A stretch of DNA of 20,747 nt from UMGS1766 sp963597355 (GCA_963597355.1 CAVBPR010000011.1:1-20747); one strand, 5' to 3'. Positions 12,955 to 20,644 are shown, counted from the first letter of the stretch. Numbers and translations: made by a program. The notes: generated by a model not told the origin, from the sequence alone.

Positions 12955-14519
12955 GATTCAGAAACCTCCGGATTGGATTGGGCTAATTGGCGCCATGCGC
13001 CGGGTGTCATGTTGACCAGTCGTTTAAAGATTCGGTTCATTGTCCATGCTGTGGAGTATCCTACCTTCAGGGCAATGTCGTTTACGGACAGATCGGTATT
13101 AGCCAGCAGATCCTTTGCAAAGCGCACGCGCTTGCTGTGGATATAGTCCGGCACATTTTGCCCGGTTTCCTTTTTAAAAATACGGGAAATATAGGATGCG
13201 CTGAGGGAGAGAGACTCGGACAGCATGGTAATAGAAAGATCAGGACAGGTGTAATTATCATCCAGGTAAGAGATGATCTTCTTTGCGGTGCTGGAGGATT
13301 CGTGCTGTCGCGGTTCCATGCGATTGATGAGAAATTGAAAGAAACGGTGAATGATTTCATTTAATTCATCGCGCGTTTCACAGTCCTGAATGCTGCTTCG
13401 CCAGTCGATGGAAGACACATTGTCAGTAGAGATCGTATTGGATGTTGCAACATCTTCTGCGGTACTGAGACAGAGAGTCATGATGTTTTTTAGAATTGAA
13501 ATGCTGTAACCATTGTTGTTGAGGGCATAACTCTCTAAATCGTAAAGTGCCTGTTCTGCTTTGGAGAAATCCTCTGCCAGCAGGGCGGTGTAATAGGTTT
13601 TTTCCATCACAACAGGAGCGTTGTGGGGTGTTTCAATGAATTGACTGAAATCGCTGGGCCCCAGGACCGATTTGCCCTTGCCAACGAAGTCGCTGTATTG
13701 GCGAAGGGTCAGCAGCCACTCAAAGGTGTTGTGTGTTTCAGCAACGTCAGAAAAAGGAGTAGAAACAGAAACTACAACAGAGAGATTAAACGCTTCGGCA
13801 ATTTCTCGTACCGCATCAGCGCAACCGGTGCAAAGGATATCTACTGTACGCTCCAAATCCGGCCGGGGCGTTTCCGGTGTTGTTCCGGTTAGGTTCACCA
13901 GAAATACAATAGCGTTTTTATATTCCACGCTGTGGGCTGTGTGGTGATTGTTCAGCATGCTGTCGAAGGTGTGATTTACAACATCATACATTCTGCGCAG
14001 ATCCGTCAGGAGCAAATGACCATTGCAATTGCTCAGCATGTAGGAGTCATAGTCCTCCAATTGCACAAAAACAAGGCAGTAATTTGTCCAGCGATAGCCG
14101 AATGCCTCGCTGCGGAGGATATCCTGCAGGCGTTCCCCCAGGTTTTCGACCACCTGAGTATGAGAGTTATCGGCCAATAATCGCCCCAGCAGCCGTTCGA
14201 CTGTGACCTGATTGAACTTTTCATTTTGTTCCGCATACAAATTGCAAAGGAGGTGATACTGTTCCGGCATGCTCAGATGATCCATCTGTGCAGCTAGACT
14301 CGCAGGCAATACCTGAGCGGAGCGATGAAAGAGAAAGTAATATTTTCGAAGGCAGGAGCAGGCAGTGATTGCTATAGCAAGCGCCAGCACAATAATTACA
14401 ATGATTCCTCCGCCCCGGGGCATTGCTTTAAAGCCGGCAAGGATGACTGCGCCCAGCGTTAGAAAGCCCATCAGCGTAAGGAGAAAAATGAGAATGAGGT
14501 TTTGGCGAGAGGGTTTCAT
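12951..14519 (-). CDS. Membrane-anchored AraC-family transcriptional regulator
   Basis: 522 residues from the ATG at 14519. Two adjacent membrane helices (about 8-29 and 38-56) leave only an eight-residue external loop. A long cytoplasmic linker/middle domain follows (about 60-400), of a type I cannot name firmly; its alternating strands and helices recall degenerate cyclase-like domains in YesN-type regulators. The C-terminus is a double helix-turn-helix AraC domain (about 412-511): first motif ITMLSESLSLSASYISRIFKK, second VNDIALKVGYSTAWTMNRIFKR followed by MTPGAWR, the family signature. AGGAG lies 13 nt before the ATG, a long spacing; an in-frame TTG at 14549 lies upstream of that site. 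It is divergent from the peptide-type ABC operon, which is its likely target, and translationally coupled to the tethered nucleotidase-like protein. Confidence 0.92.
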   Translation of the reverse strand: MKPSRQNLILIFLLTLMGFLTLGAVILAGFKAMPRGGGIIVIIVLALAIAITACSCLRKYYFLFHRSAQVLPASLAAQMDHLSMPEQYHLLCNLYAEQNEKFNQVTVERLLGRLLADNSHTQVVENLGERLQDILRSEAFGYRWTNYCLVFVQLEDYDSYMLSNCNGHLLLTDLRRMYDVVNHTFDSMLNNHHTAHSVEYKNAIVFLVNLTGTTPETPRPDLERTVDILCTGCADAVREIAEAFNLSVVVSVSTPFSDVAETHNTFEWLLTLRQYSDFVGKGKSVLGPSDFSQFIETPHNAPVVMEKTYYTALLAEDFSKAEQALYDLESYALNNNGYSISILKNIMTLCLSTAEDVATSNTISTDNVSSIDWRSSIQDCETRDELNEIIHRFFQFLINRMEPRQHESSSTAKKIISYLDDNYTCPDLSITMLSESLSLSASYISRIFKKETGQNVPDYIHSKRVRFAKDLLANTDLSVNDIALKVGYSTAWTMNRIFKRLVNMTPGAWRQLAQSNPEVSES

Positions 14520-14545
14520 AGTCGCTGCAGCACTCCTTTTTATGC

Positions 14546-14579
14546 ACAAAAACGCGGTCAGAGTGAAAGGAACTGACCG
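14546..14579 (-). terminator. Terminator-like hairpin in the leader of the AraC gene
   Basis: On the minus strand CGGTCAG (14579 to 14573) pairs with CTGACCG (14561 to 14555) across an 11-nt loop, then CG and five T (14552 to 14548). It lies between the predicted start (about 14584) and the ribosome binding site, so it could attenuate the operon. I see no clear antiterminator pairing. Confidence 0.5.
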
Positions 14580-14590
14580 ATTACAAGGAT

Positions 14591-14620
14591 ATTATATCAT
14601 AAATAAGCCACAAAATACAA
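14591..14620 (-). promoter_or_regulatory. Promoter of the AraC-type operon
   Basis: On the minus strand TATAAT (14596 to 14591) with extended TGA before it, and TTGTAT (14620 to 14615) 18 nt upstream. The start would be near 14584, immediately before a leader hairpin. Confidence 0.6.
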
Positions 14621-14677
14621 TAAATAGAGAAGGCTAATTTAACATAAGGAATATCGTTCTGGTGGTGAAAATGTACA

Positions 14678-14740
14678 GATTTCAAGCGATATTCAGGTAA
14701 AAATGATGGCAGATTGATAGATTTGAGCGCGCTATTCAGG
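14678..14740. repeat. Pair of about 20-bp imperfect direct repeats in the divergent control region
   Basis: GATTTCAAGCGATATTCAGG (14678-14697) recurs as GATTTGAGCG-CGCTATTCAGG (14720-14740). The shared 12-mer is GCG(A/C)TATTCAGG. The offset of about 43 bp is four helical turns, placing both copies on one face of DNA. AraC-family proteins typically bind direct repeats of this size, so these are candidate sites for the neighbouring regulator. Confidence 0.55.
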
Positions 14741-14810
14741 ATATCACAGTTCAAATTAGTGCTTTTTACCTGCGAAAAAAGAAGAAGATAAAAACAACCA
14801 AAACTGCCAC

Positions 14811-14852
14811 ACGCAAGAATTTGACACCCAGGTCAATTCTTCAATCTTGCGT
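14811..14852. promoter_or_regulatory. Nested inverted repeats over the ABC operon promoter
   Basis: Outer arms ACGCAAGA (14811-14818) and TCTTGCGT (14845-14852) enclose inner arms AAGAATTTGAC (14815-14825) and GTCAATTCTT (14832-14841; one bulged T). The outer right arm covers the predicted -35. A further TTGACA follows at 14853. It looks like an operator; it could also be transcribed if another start is used. Confidence 0.5.
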
Positions 14853-14875
14853 TTGACAAACGCCGTGGGTATACT
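14847..14875 (+). promoter_or_regulatory. Promoter of the ABC importer operon
   Basis: TTGCGT (14847-14852), 17-nt spacer, TATACT (14870-14875). The start near 14882 gives a leader of about 190 nt. TTGACA copies at 14821 and 14853 are wrongly spaced for this -10. Confidence 0.55.
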
Positions 14876-14885
14876 GCGAAACAAG

Positions 14886-14927
14886 ATCAGGTGACCCGAT
14901 CGACAGCCTTTCGATGGGTTCACTGAT
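14886..14927 (+). promoter_or_regulatory. Stem-loop at the 5' end of the ABC operon leader
   Basis: GTGACCCGATCGA (14891-14903) pairs imperfectly with TCGATGGGTTCAC (14911-14923) over a 7-nt loop and is extended by ATCA/TGAT. It begins a few bases after the predicted transcript start and lacks a T-run, so it may protect the mRNA 5' end or be a regulatory structure. Confidence 0.45.
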
Positions 14928-14958
14928 ATCCTGCACTCGGCCCGATTCATTACAACAC

Positions 14959-15075
14959 ATGATAAATGAGTTGCTTAATGAGTTGCTTAATGAGTTGCTT
15001 AATGAGTTGCTTAATGAATACCGGCCCGATCAAGCAGGAAGGAGCTACACTAAAATTGAGGAGGAAACACAATGA
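14959..15075 (+). CDS. Possible 38-residue leader ORF with NELL repeats
   Basis: From ATG 14959 the tandem repeat reads MI-(NELL)x4-NEYRPD and continues to IEEETQ. The TGA overlaps the lipoprotein ATG as ATGA (15072-15075). The frame-preserving repeat and stop-start overlap suggest coupling, but there is no recognisable ribosome binding site before the ATG, and another frame over the repeat is also open. Low confidence as a gene. Confidence 0.3.
   Translation: MINELLNELLNELLNELLNEYRPDQAGRSYTKIEEETQ
14965..15017 (+). repeat. 12-bp tandem repeat, four copies
   Basis: AATGAGTTGCTT occurs four times without a single mismatch (14965-15012) plus five more bases of a fifth copy. The block is flanked by direct copies of CGGCCCGAT (14938-14946 and 15022-15030). 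It lies in the transcribed leader 55-107 nt before the lipoprotein start. The unit is a multiple of three, so gain or loss of copies keeps frame. Confidence 0.95.
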
Positions 15076-16706
15076 AAAAAGAAGGCATCTTTAAACGTGT
15101 TGCCGGCTTGACTCTGGCAGCAACCATGGCGTTTTCGCTGGCATCTTGTGGCGGAAATGCATCCGGTGGAACGGATAAATCCGCTGCATCCGGAAGCGCA
15201 TCCACCAGCGCAGCTGCAACAAGCTACGACACCGACGCTTCTATTGCAGTTGGATCTACCGCGCAGCAGTTCCTGGGTCACTTCGATATCTGCCAGCTGT
15301 TCAGCACAGAGTGCTCTACCGCTGCCGGTTATCTGGTCTATGATCAGCTGTTCAGCATTGGCTCGGATGGTAAATGGTATTCCGACATTCTGAAGAGCTA
15401 TGAATGGTCTACCGAAACAGAGAACCAGCTGGTTCTCACACTGAAGGACAACATCTATTTCTCCAATGGCGATCAGATGACCATGGAGGATGTTCTCTTC
15501 TCCATTCAGCGTTTCGCCGCCTCTCCCCGTGGTGCAACCAACTTCACCGTCGTTGATTTCGACAACACCAAGATTTCGGATGACGGCATGACACTTTATC
15601 TGCAGTACAATCAGGAATACGGCCCCTGGCAGTCCGGCTTGAACATCTTCGTGATGGACAAAACCTTTGTTGAGGGTCTGGGCGATAGTCCTGACTGGTT
15701 CTCCAAGGATTCTGTCTGCGGCTCTGGCCCGTACACAGTAACAGAGAGCATTACAGATACCTCCATCACCTTCGAACGCCGTGACGATTGGTGGCAGAAG
15801 GATGAAGTGGATGACACTGTGGCTTCTGCAAAGCAGATCACCGCTTATAAGTACACCGATGACACCACCATGATGGCAGACTACATCAACGGTGTAATCG
15901 ATGTTGCCATCAACATCACTTCTGATGACTGCGAAGAGATCGGGGCTGATTCCAGCCTGGGCACCTATATCCCGGTCAGCTCCAACGCATCTGCTGTTAT
16001 CGTTCTCAGCCCTGAAAACGAGATCCTGCAGAACGAGAAGATTCGTCAGGCAATCTGCATCGGTGTTGATGCGGACGCGATTGCAGATCAGGCATGGGGC
16101 ATCCTGGCCACTTCCTCCAAGTCCACTCTGAATGAGTCCAACCCCTACTTCAAGGATGGTCACGCTTACACCTACGATCCTGAGGCTGCTAAGAAGCTGG
16201 TTGAAGAGAGCGGCATCTCCAACCCCACTCTGACCTTTGTTACCAACACGGCCGGCACTTCCACCAAGATTGCTGAGAGCTTCCAGTACTACATGGAGCA
16301 GATCGGTATCACCGTAAAGGTGGAAAGCTATGACCAGTCCACTGCAGTGGCTGACTACTGGACTCAGTCCGGTGGCACCGACTTCTTCATCAACGGTGCG
16401 GCAATTGCAACTGCAACCAACGAAGCAGCTGACGTTTACACCTTCTATCGCGACAGCTTTGCTTACAAGTGCACTGCACAGAGCGATCCTGAAATCACCG
16501 ACCTGCTGGAGAAGGGCCGCTGCACAACGGACGAGACCGAGCGTGCTCAGATCTACAGCGACATTCAGGATTGGTTCTACAATCACTACAGCATGGTTCC
16601 TGTTGGCCAGTGGAGCACTGCCTATGCTTACAACAACCGGATTGCATACTGCGACATTCCTATCACCGGTTCTCCCTCTTTGCGGAACATTGCCGTGATT
16701 GGCTAA
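15072..16706 (+). CDS. Substrate-binding lipoprotein of a peptide-type ABC importer (SBP family 5)
   Basis: Captures the ligand outside the cell and delivers it to the permease. 544 residues: a type II signal peptide with lipobox LASC (lipidated Cys26), a Gly/Ser/Ala-rich tether (27-50), then the SBP_bac_5 fold. Recognisable segments are WSTETENQLVLTLKDNIYFSNGDQMTMEDVLFSIQR (about 112-147), the GSGPYTVTESITDTSITFERRDDWW region (about 217-241), IRQAICIGVDADAIADQAWG, and YDPEAAKKLVEESG. GAGGAGG stands 7 nt before the ATG. Strong preference for C-ending codons fits a highly expressed binding protein. First gene of the importer operon. The ligand class (peptide, nickel, other) cannot be told; the family is broad. 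Confidence 0.95.
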   Translation: MKKEGIFKRVAGLTLAATMAFSLASCGGNASGGTDKSAASGSASTSAAATSYDTDASIAVGSTAQQFLGHFDICQLFSTECSTAAGYLVYDQLFSIGSDGKWYSDILKSYEWSTETENQLVLTLKDNIYFSNGDQMTMEDVLFSIQRFAASPRGATNFTVVDFDNTKISDDGMTLYLQYNQEYGPWQSGLNIFVMDKTFVEGLGDSPDWFSKDSVCGSGPYTVTESITDTSITFERRDDWWQKDEVDDTVASAKQITAYKYTDDTTMMADYINGVIDVAINITSDDCEEIGADSSLGTYIPVSSNASAVIVLSPENEILQNEKIRQAICIGVDADAIADQAWGILATSSKSTLNESNPYFKDGHAYTYDPEAAKKLVEESGISNPTLTFVTNTAGTSTKIAESFQYYMEQIGITVKVESYDQSTAVADYWTQSGGTDFFINGAAIATATNEAADVYTFYRDSFAYKCTAQSDPEITDLLEKGRCTTDETERAQIYSDIQDWFYNHYSMVPVGQWSTAYAYNNRIAYCDIPITGSPSLRNIAVIG

Positions 16707-16732
16707 TCGCACCTTACTCGATATGAGTTTCT

Positions 16733-16762
16733 CAGCCCCGCCGACTTCGGTGGGCGGGGCTG
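16733..16762 (+). other. Intercistronic hairpin between lipoprotein and permease genes
   Basis: A 10-bp GC stem CAGCCCCGCC (16733-16742) / GGCGGGGCTG (16753-16762) without a downstream T-run. Such hairpins typically stabilise the upstream message or partly terminate, giving more binding protein than permease. Confidence 0.7.
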
Positions 16763-16798
16763 AACGTGTGCAATGCAACGCACAAAGGAGGAAACAGC

Positions 16799-17779
16799 AT
16801 GATCAGATACATTATTAAACGTCTGTTGCAAATGATCCCTGTTTTACTGGGCGTTATGATTATCGTTTTTACCTTGAGTTATATGATGCCTGGTGATCCG
16901 GTCCTGAACCAGATGCCGGATAACTACACCCAGGAACAATATGACGAGGTGCAACATGAACTGGGCCTGGATCAGCCCTATATTGTCCGGCTGGGTCAAT
17001 ACATTTGGGGTGTAGTTACCCGCTTTGATCTGGGAACTTCTTATATGACAAACCGCGCGGTTACCGCTTCAATTGCTGAGCGGTTATGGATTACCGTTCG
17101 TCTCGGTGTGCTCGGCGTGTGTCTTTCTGTCGTCCTGGGTATTCCGTTTGGCGTAATATCAGCGATTAAACAGAAAACGGCTGCAGACTATACCATTACA
17201 ATTCTGGCTGTCTTTTTGGCATCTATCCCCGGCTTCTGGCTGGCATTGGAAGGCATTGTTATCTTTAGTATCAAACTTGGAGTTTTGCCTGCCAGCGGTT
17301 TGAGTACTCCATTGCATTATGTATTGCCGGTTTTGGCCAGCGGTATGCAAAGCCTTGCCGGTATCACCCGTATGACCCGTTCCAGCATGCTGGAGGTAAT
17401 TCGTCAGGATTATATCCGTACTGCCCGGGCCAAGGGTCTGCGTGAAATGACCATCGTGCGCAAGCACGCATTGAAGAATGCATTGATTCCTGTTATCACC
17501 ATGGTTGGTGGTCAGGTTTCCATGATCATTGGCGGCAACGTCATCATTGAGACCATCTTCAATATCCCCGGCCTTGGTTCTCTGATGGTGACGGGCATCA
17601 ATAACCGTGACTATCCCACGATTATGGGTATTACACTGGTGATTGCCATTTTCGTGTGTTGTATGAATTTGCTGGTCGACCTGGCCTATGCGGCAATCGA
17701 CCCGCGCATTAAGGCAAAATTCTCCGGCGGAAGTAAGCGCCGCAAGAAATCCGAAAAACCAGAGGAGGCGAAGGCATGA
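16799..17779 (+). CDS. ABC importer permease, DppB/OppB type
   Basis: First of two membrane subunits of the importer. The 326 residues start with the family hallmark MIRYIIKRLLQMIPVLLGVMIIVFTL, followed by MMPGDPV and the N-terminal conserved region ELGLDQPY. About six helices follow, and the cytoplasmic EAA-type loop DYIRTARAKGLREMTIVRKHALKNALIPV (about 200-228) contacts the ATPases. The ATG at 16799 is used because AAGGAGG lies 7 nt upstream; the frame opens at 16766 without a site. The C-terminus is basic (SGGSKRRKKSEKPEEAKA). It overlaps the next gene by ATGA. Confidence 0.95.
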   Translation: MIRYIIKRLLQMIPVLLGVMIIVFTLSYMMPGDPVLNQMPDNYTQEQYDEVQHELGLDQPYIVRLGQYIWGVVTRFDLGTSYMTNRAVTASIAERLWITVRLGVLGVCLSVVLGIPFGVISAIKQKTAADYTITILAVFLASIPGFWLALEGIVIFSIKLGVLPASGLSTPLHYVLPVLASGMQSLAGITRMTRSSMLEVIRQDYIRTARAKGLREMTIVRKHALKNALIPVITMVGGQVSMIIGGNVIIETIFNIPGLGSLMVTGINNRDYPTIMGITLVIAIFVCCMNLLVDLAYAAIDPRIKAKFSGGSKRRKKSEKPEEAKA

Positions 17780-18663
17780 GTAAGCGTACTAAGGCAGTGG
17801 CACCGGATAACAGCCTGAAAAAACGCAGCCAACTTCTGGAGATTTGGGATCGGCTGAAGACCAACAAGCTTGCAATGGTCGGCATGGCGATTGTAATTGT
17901 CCTGATTCTCTGTGCGGTTTTTGCTGACTTTATTGCACCTTATGGCATCAACGATCAGAATTTAAGCGAGCGGCTTATGTATCCCTGCTGGGCACATCCG
18001 CTGGGCACAGACAATAACGGACGCGATATTCTCAGTCGTATCATTTATGGCGGCCGTATCTCCCTTCTGGTTTCCTTAATGGCCGTTGTTTTCTCGGTTG
18101 TAATCGGCGGACTGATCGGTGCTGTTTCCGGTTATTTCGGCGGAAAAATTGATACGGTGATCATGCGACTGATGGATATGCTGATGGCTATCCCCGGCAC
18201 ATTGCTCGCCATCTGCGTCAGCTCCATGCTGGGCAACGGCATTTGGCAGACTGCTGTAGCAGTTGCTGTGGGTGGTATTGCTCCCAGCTGCCGCATGATG
18301 CGCGCCACGGCACTGAGCGTTCAGGGCGAAGAGTATGTCGAAGCGGCAAAAGCTTGTGGTTCCCGCAACATTCGCGTCATTCTGACCCATGTGATTCCGA
18401 ACTGCCTGGCACCCATCATCGTTGACTGCACGCTGCGTCTTGGCGGCAACATCATGATGATTTCCGGCTTGAGCTTTATCGGACTGGGCGTTCAGCCGCC
18501 TACGCCGGAATGGGGTTCCATGCTGAATGCAGGCCGCGAATTCATCCGCAAATTCTATCCTCTCATCACGTTCCCGGGTATTGCTATCATGCTGACGATG
18601 TTCGGCTTTAATATGTTTGGCGACGGTCTGCGTGATGCAATGGATCCGAAACTGAAGGACTAA
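17776..18663 (+). CDS. ABC importer permease, DppC/OppC type
   Basis: Second membrane subunit, 295 residues. It has the expected N-terminal cytoplasmic stretch, a first helix (MVGMAIVIVLILCAVFADFIAPYG), the conserved HPLGTDNNGRDILSRIIYGGRISL (about 74-97), further helices, and the EAA loop EEYVEAAKACGSRNIRVILTHVIPN (about 184-208). GLSFIGLGVQPPTPEWGSML near the C-terminus is diagnostic for the OppC/DppC group. The start overlaps the preceding stop (ATGA), with GAGGAGG upstream, so the two permeases are translationally coupled. Confidence 0.95.
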   Translation: MSKRTKAVAPDNSLKKRSQLLEIWDRLKTNKLAMVGMAIVIVLILCAVFADFIAPYGINDQNLSERLMYPCWAHPLGTDNNGRDILSRIIYGGRISLLVSLMAVVFSVVIGGLIGAVSGYFGGKIDTVIMRLMDMLMAIPGTLLAICVSSMLGNGIWQTAVAVAVGGIAPSCRMMRATALSVQGEEYVEAAKACGSRNIRVILTHVIPNCLAPIIVDCTLRLGGNIMMISGLSFIGLGVQPPTPEWGSMLNAGREFIRKFYPLITFPGIAIMLTMFGFNMFGDGLRDAMDPKLKD

Positions 18664-18676
18664 GGAGTAGTGGACA

Positions 18677-19657
18677 ATGAATGAATTGGAAATTAAAGAT
18701 CTGACGATCCATTACATTACGCGCTCCGGCACAGTTCGAGCAGTTAATAATGTGAGTTTTGCTATTGGTAAGGGTGAAACCCTTGGCCTGGTCGGCGAAA
18801 CCGGCGCAGGTAAAACGACGACTGCACTGGGCATTCTCCGTCTGGTTCCCAATCCTCCCGGCAAGATTGTTGGCGGCGAGATCCTCTTTGAGGGGAAAAA
18901 CGTCATGGAAATGACAGATGAGGAACTGCGGGAAATGCGCGGCGGCAGAATTTCGATGATCTTCCAGGATCCTATGACCGCGTTGAACCCGGTGTTGACC
19001 GTTGGAGATCAGATCGCTGAGATGATTGCGCTTCACTCGGACTGTTCCAAGTCTGAGAGCATGGAACGGGCAAAGGAAATGCTGAAGACGGTTGGAATTG
19101 CCCCCGAGCGGGCAGGGGAGTACCCCCACCAGTTTTCCGGTGGTATGAAGCAACGCGTCGTGATTGCAATCGCACTGGCCTGTAATCCGGCTTTGCTGCT
19201 GGCGGACGAACCTACCACCGCACTGGATGTCACAATTCAGGCACAGGTGCTGGAGATGATAAAGGCACTGCAGGAGAAGCAGGGCACCTCCATGTTGCTG
19301 ATTACCCACGATTTGGGTGTTGTGGCAGAGACCTGCGATAAGGTAGCAATTATGTATGCCGGTGAGGTTGTGGAGTATGGCACGCTGGAGCATATCTTCA
19401 ACCACGTACAGCATCCTTACACGAAGGGGTTGTTTGATTCTCTGCCATCACTGGATAAGGATGTGCACCGGTTGCATCCCATCGACGGCTTAATGCCAGA
19501 TCCCAGCAACCTGCCAAAGGGATGCAAGTTCCATCCCCGCTGCCCCTGGGCGACTCCGGAATGCAGCCAGCATGAGCCGGAGTTGACCGAAATTGAGCCG
19601 GGGCATCTGGTGCGCTGCTTGCTGGCGGACGGAAAGGAGCGTGCGCTTCATGAGTAA
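18677..19657 (+). CDS. ABC importer ATPase, DppD/OppD type
   Basis: ATP-hydrolysing subunit on the cytoplasmic face, 326 residues. Walker A GETGAGKTT (40-48), Q-loop IFQDPMTALNPVLTVGDQIAE, ABC signature SGGMK (154-158), Walker B LLLADEPTTALD (Asp177, Glu178) and switch His in LLITHDLG are all intact. The C-terminal oligopeptide-transporter extension contains the Cys-bearing CKFHPRCPWATPEC motif, which often ligates an iron-sulfur cluster in this family. AAGGAG lies 9 nt before the ATG; 13 nt separate it from the permease gene, and its 3' end overlaps the next gene by 8 nt. Confidence 0.96.
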   Translation: MNELEIKDLTIHYITRSGTVRAVNNVSFAIGKGETLGLVGETGAGKTTTALGILRLVPNPPGKIVGGEILFEGKNVMEMTDEELREMRGGRISMIFQDPMTALNPVLTVGDQIAEMIALHSDCSKSESMERAKEMLKTVGIAPERAGEYPHQFSGGMKQRVVIAIALACNPALLLADEPTTALDVTIQAQVLEMIKALQEKQGTSMLLITHDLGVVAETCDKVAIMYAGEVVEYGTLEHIFNHVQHPYTKGLFDSLPSLDKDVHRLHPIDGLMPDPSNLPKGCKFHPRCPWATPECSQHEPELTEIEPGHLVRCLLADGKERALHE

Positions 19658-20615
19658 TGAACTGCTTCAGGTAGAACATCTGAAAAAATATTTTAAAACC
19701 CCGGGCGGTTATCTGCACGCCGTTGACGATGTCAGCTTTACGCTCGGAAAGGGCGAAACGTTGGGTGTCGTTGGTGAGTCTGGCTGCGGTAAGTCAACGT
19801 TAGGCCGAGCAATTCTTGGCTTGAACGAAGCGACTGACGGTCGGGTCCTCTTTGAGGGACGGGACATTACGCATCTGAAGGGCAATGCCCGCCGGAAGAG
19901 TTATCACGATTTGCAGATTATCTTTCAGGATCCCTATTCTTCCCTGGATCCCCGCAAATCTGTTTGGGACCAGATTGCAGATCCTCTGCTGATTAACCAT
20001 GCATACAAAGATAAGGATGAGTTGAAGCGCCGCGTTGCCGAACTGATGGACACGGTTGGTCTGGCTCGCCGCCTGACGTATTCCTATCCCCATGAGTTGG
20101 ACGGTGGTCGCCGTCAGCGTATCGGAGTTGCCCGCGCTTTGGCACTGAATCCAAAATTCATCGTGTGCGACGAACCGGTATCTGCTCTTGATGTGTCGAT
20201 TCAGGCACAGATTTTGAACCTGCTGCAGGATTTGCAGGAGGAACGTGGTCTTACTTACATGTTCATTACCCATGATCTGTCTGTTGTTAAGCATATTTCC
20301 AACGACATCATGGTGATGTATGTAGGGTGCATGGTGGAGAAAAGCCCATCCAAGGACCTTTTCAAGATGCCGCTGCATCCCTACACAAAAGGACTTCTGT
20401 CCGCAATTCCCATTCCGTCGATCAACCGCGACAGAAAGCGGGTGGTAATGGAAGGTGAAATCAGTTCGCCGATTGAGCCGAAACCCGGCTGTCGGTTTGC
20501 CTCTCGCTGCCCCTACGCTACGGAACAATGCCATAAAGTGCAGCCGGCCCTGGAAGAAGTGTTGCCTGGCCACTTTGCAGCCTGCCATCGCGTAAGGGAA
20601 CTGAACAATCTGTAA
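19650..20615 (+). CDS. ABC importer ATPase, DppF/OppF type
   Basis: Partner ATPase, 321 residues from the ATG at 19650 (AAGGAG about 10 nt upstream; the frame is open earlier only because it overlaps the oppD-like gene). Walker A GESGCGKST (42-50), Q-loop IIFQDPYSSLDPRKSVWDQI, Walker B FIVCDEPVSALD (Asp174, Glu175), switch His in MFITHDLS, and C-terminal CRFASRCPYATEQC. The ABC signature reads ELDGGRRQR (149-157) instead of the usual ELSGGQRQR: Ser is Asp and Gln is Arg. The rest is canonical, so this is probably a subfamily variant and not decay. Completes a five-gene importer. Confidence 0.95.
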   Translation: MSNELLQVEHLKKYFKTPGGYLHAVDDVSFTLGKGETLGVVGESGCGKSTLGRAILGLNEATDGRVLFEGRDITHLKGNARRKSYHDLQIIFQDPYSSLDPRKSVWDQIADPLLINHAYKDKDELKRRVAELMDTVGLARRLTYSYPHELDGGRRQRIGVARALALNPKFIVCDEPVSALDVSIQAQILNLLQDLQEERGLTYMFITHDLSVVKHISNDIMVMYVGCMVEKSPSKDLFKMPLHPYTKGLLSAIPIPSINRDRKRVVMEGEISSPIEPKPGCRFASRCPYATEQCHKVQPALEEVLPGHFAACHRVRELNNL

Positions 20616-20644
20616 CTTTGTAAAATTTAAAGGAGGATTTTATT

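Noticed and set aside
14821..14875. TTGACA copies at 14821 and 14853 as the -35 of the importer promoter
   Set aside because: Their distances to TATACT (14870) are about 43 and 11 nt, outside the allowed spacing; TTGCGT at 14847 fits with 17 nt.
14965..15012. CRISPR-like repeat
   Set aside because: The 12-bp units are directly adjacent without spacers, so this is a simple tandem repeat.
15045..16778. 577-codon minus-strand frame opposite the binding lipoprotein
   Set aside because: Shadow of a strongly codon-biased gene; the sense frame has a lipobox, SBP motifs and a ribosome binding site.
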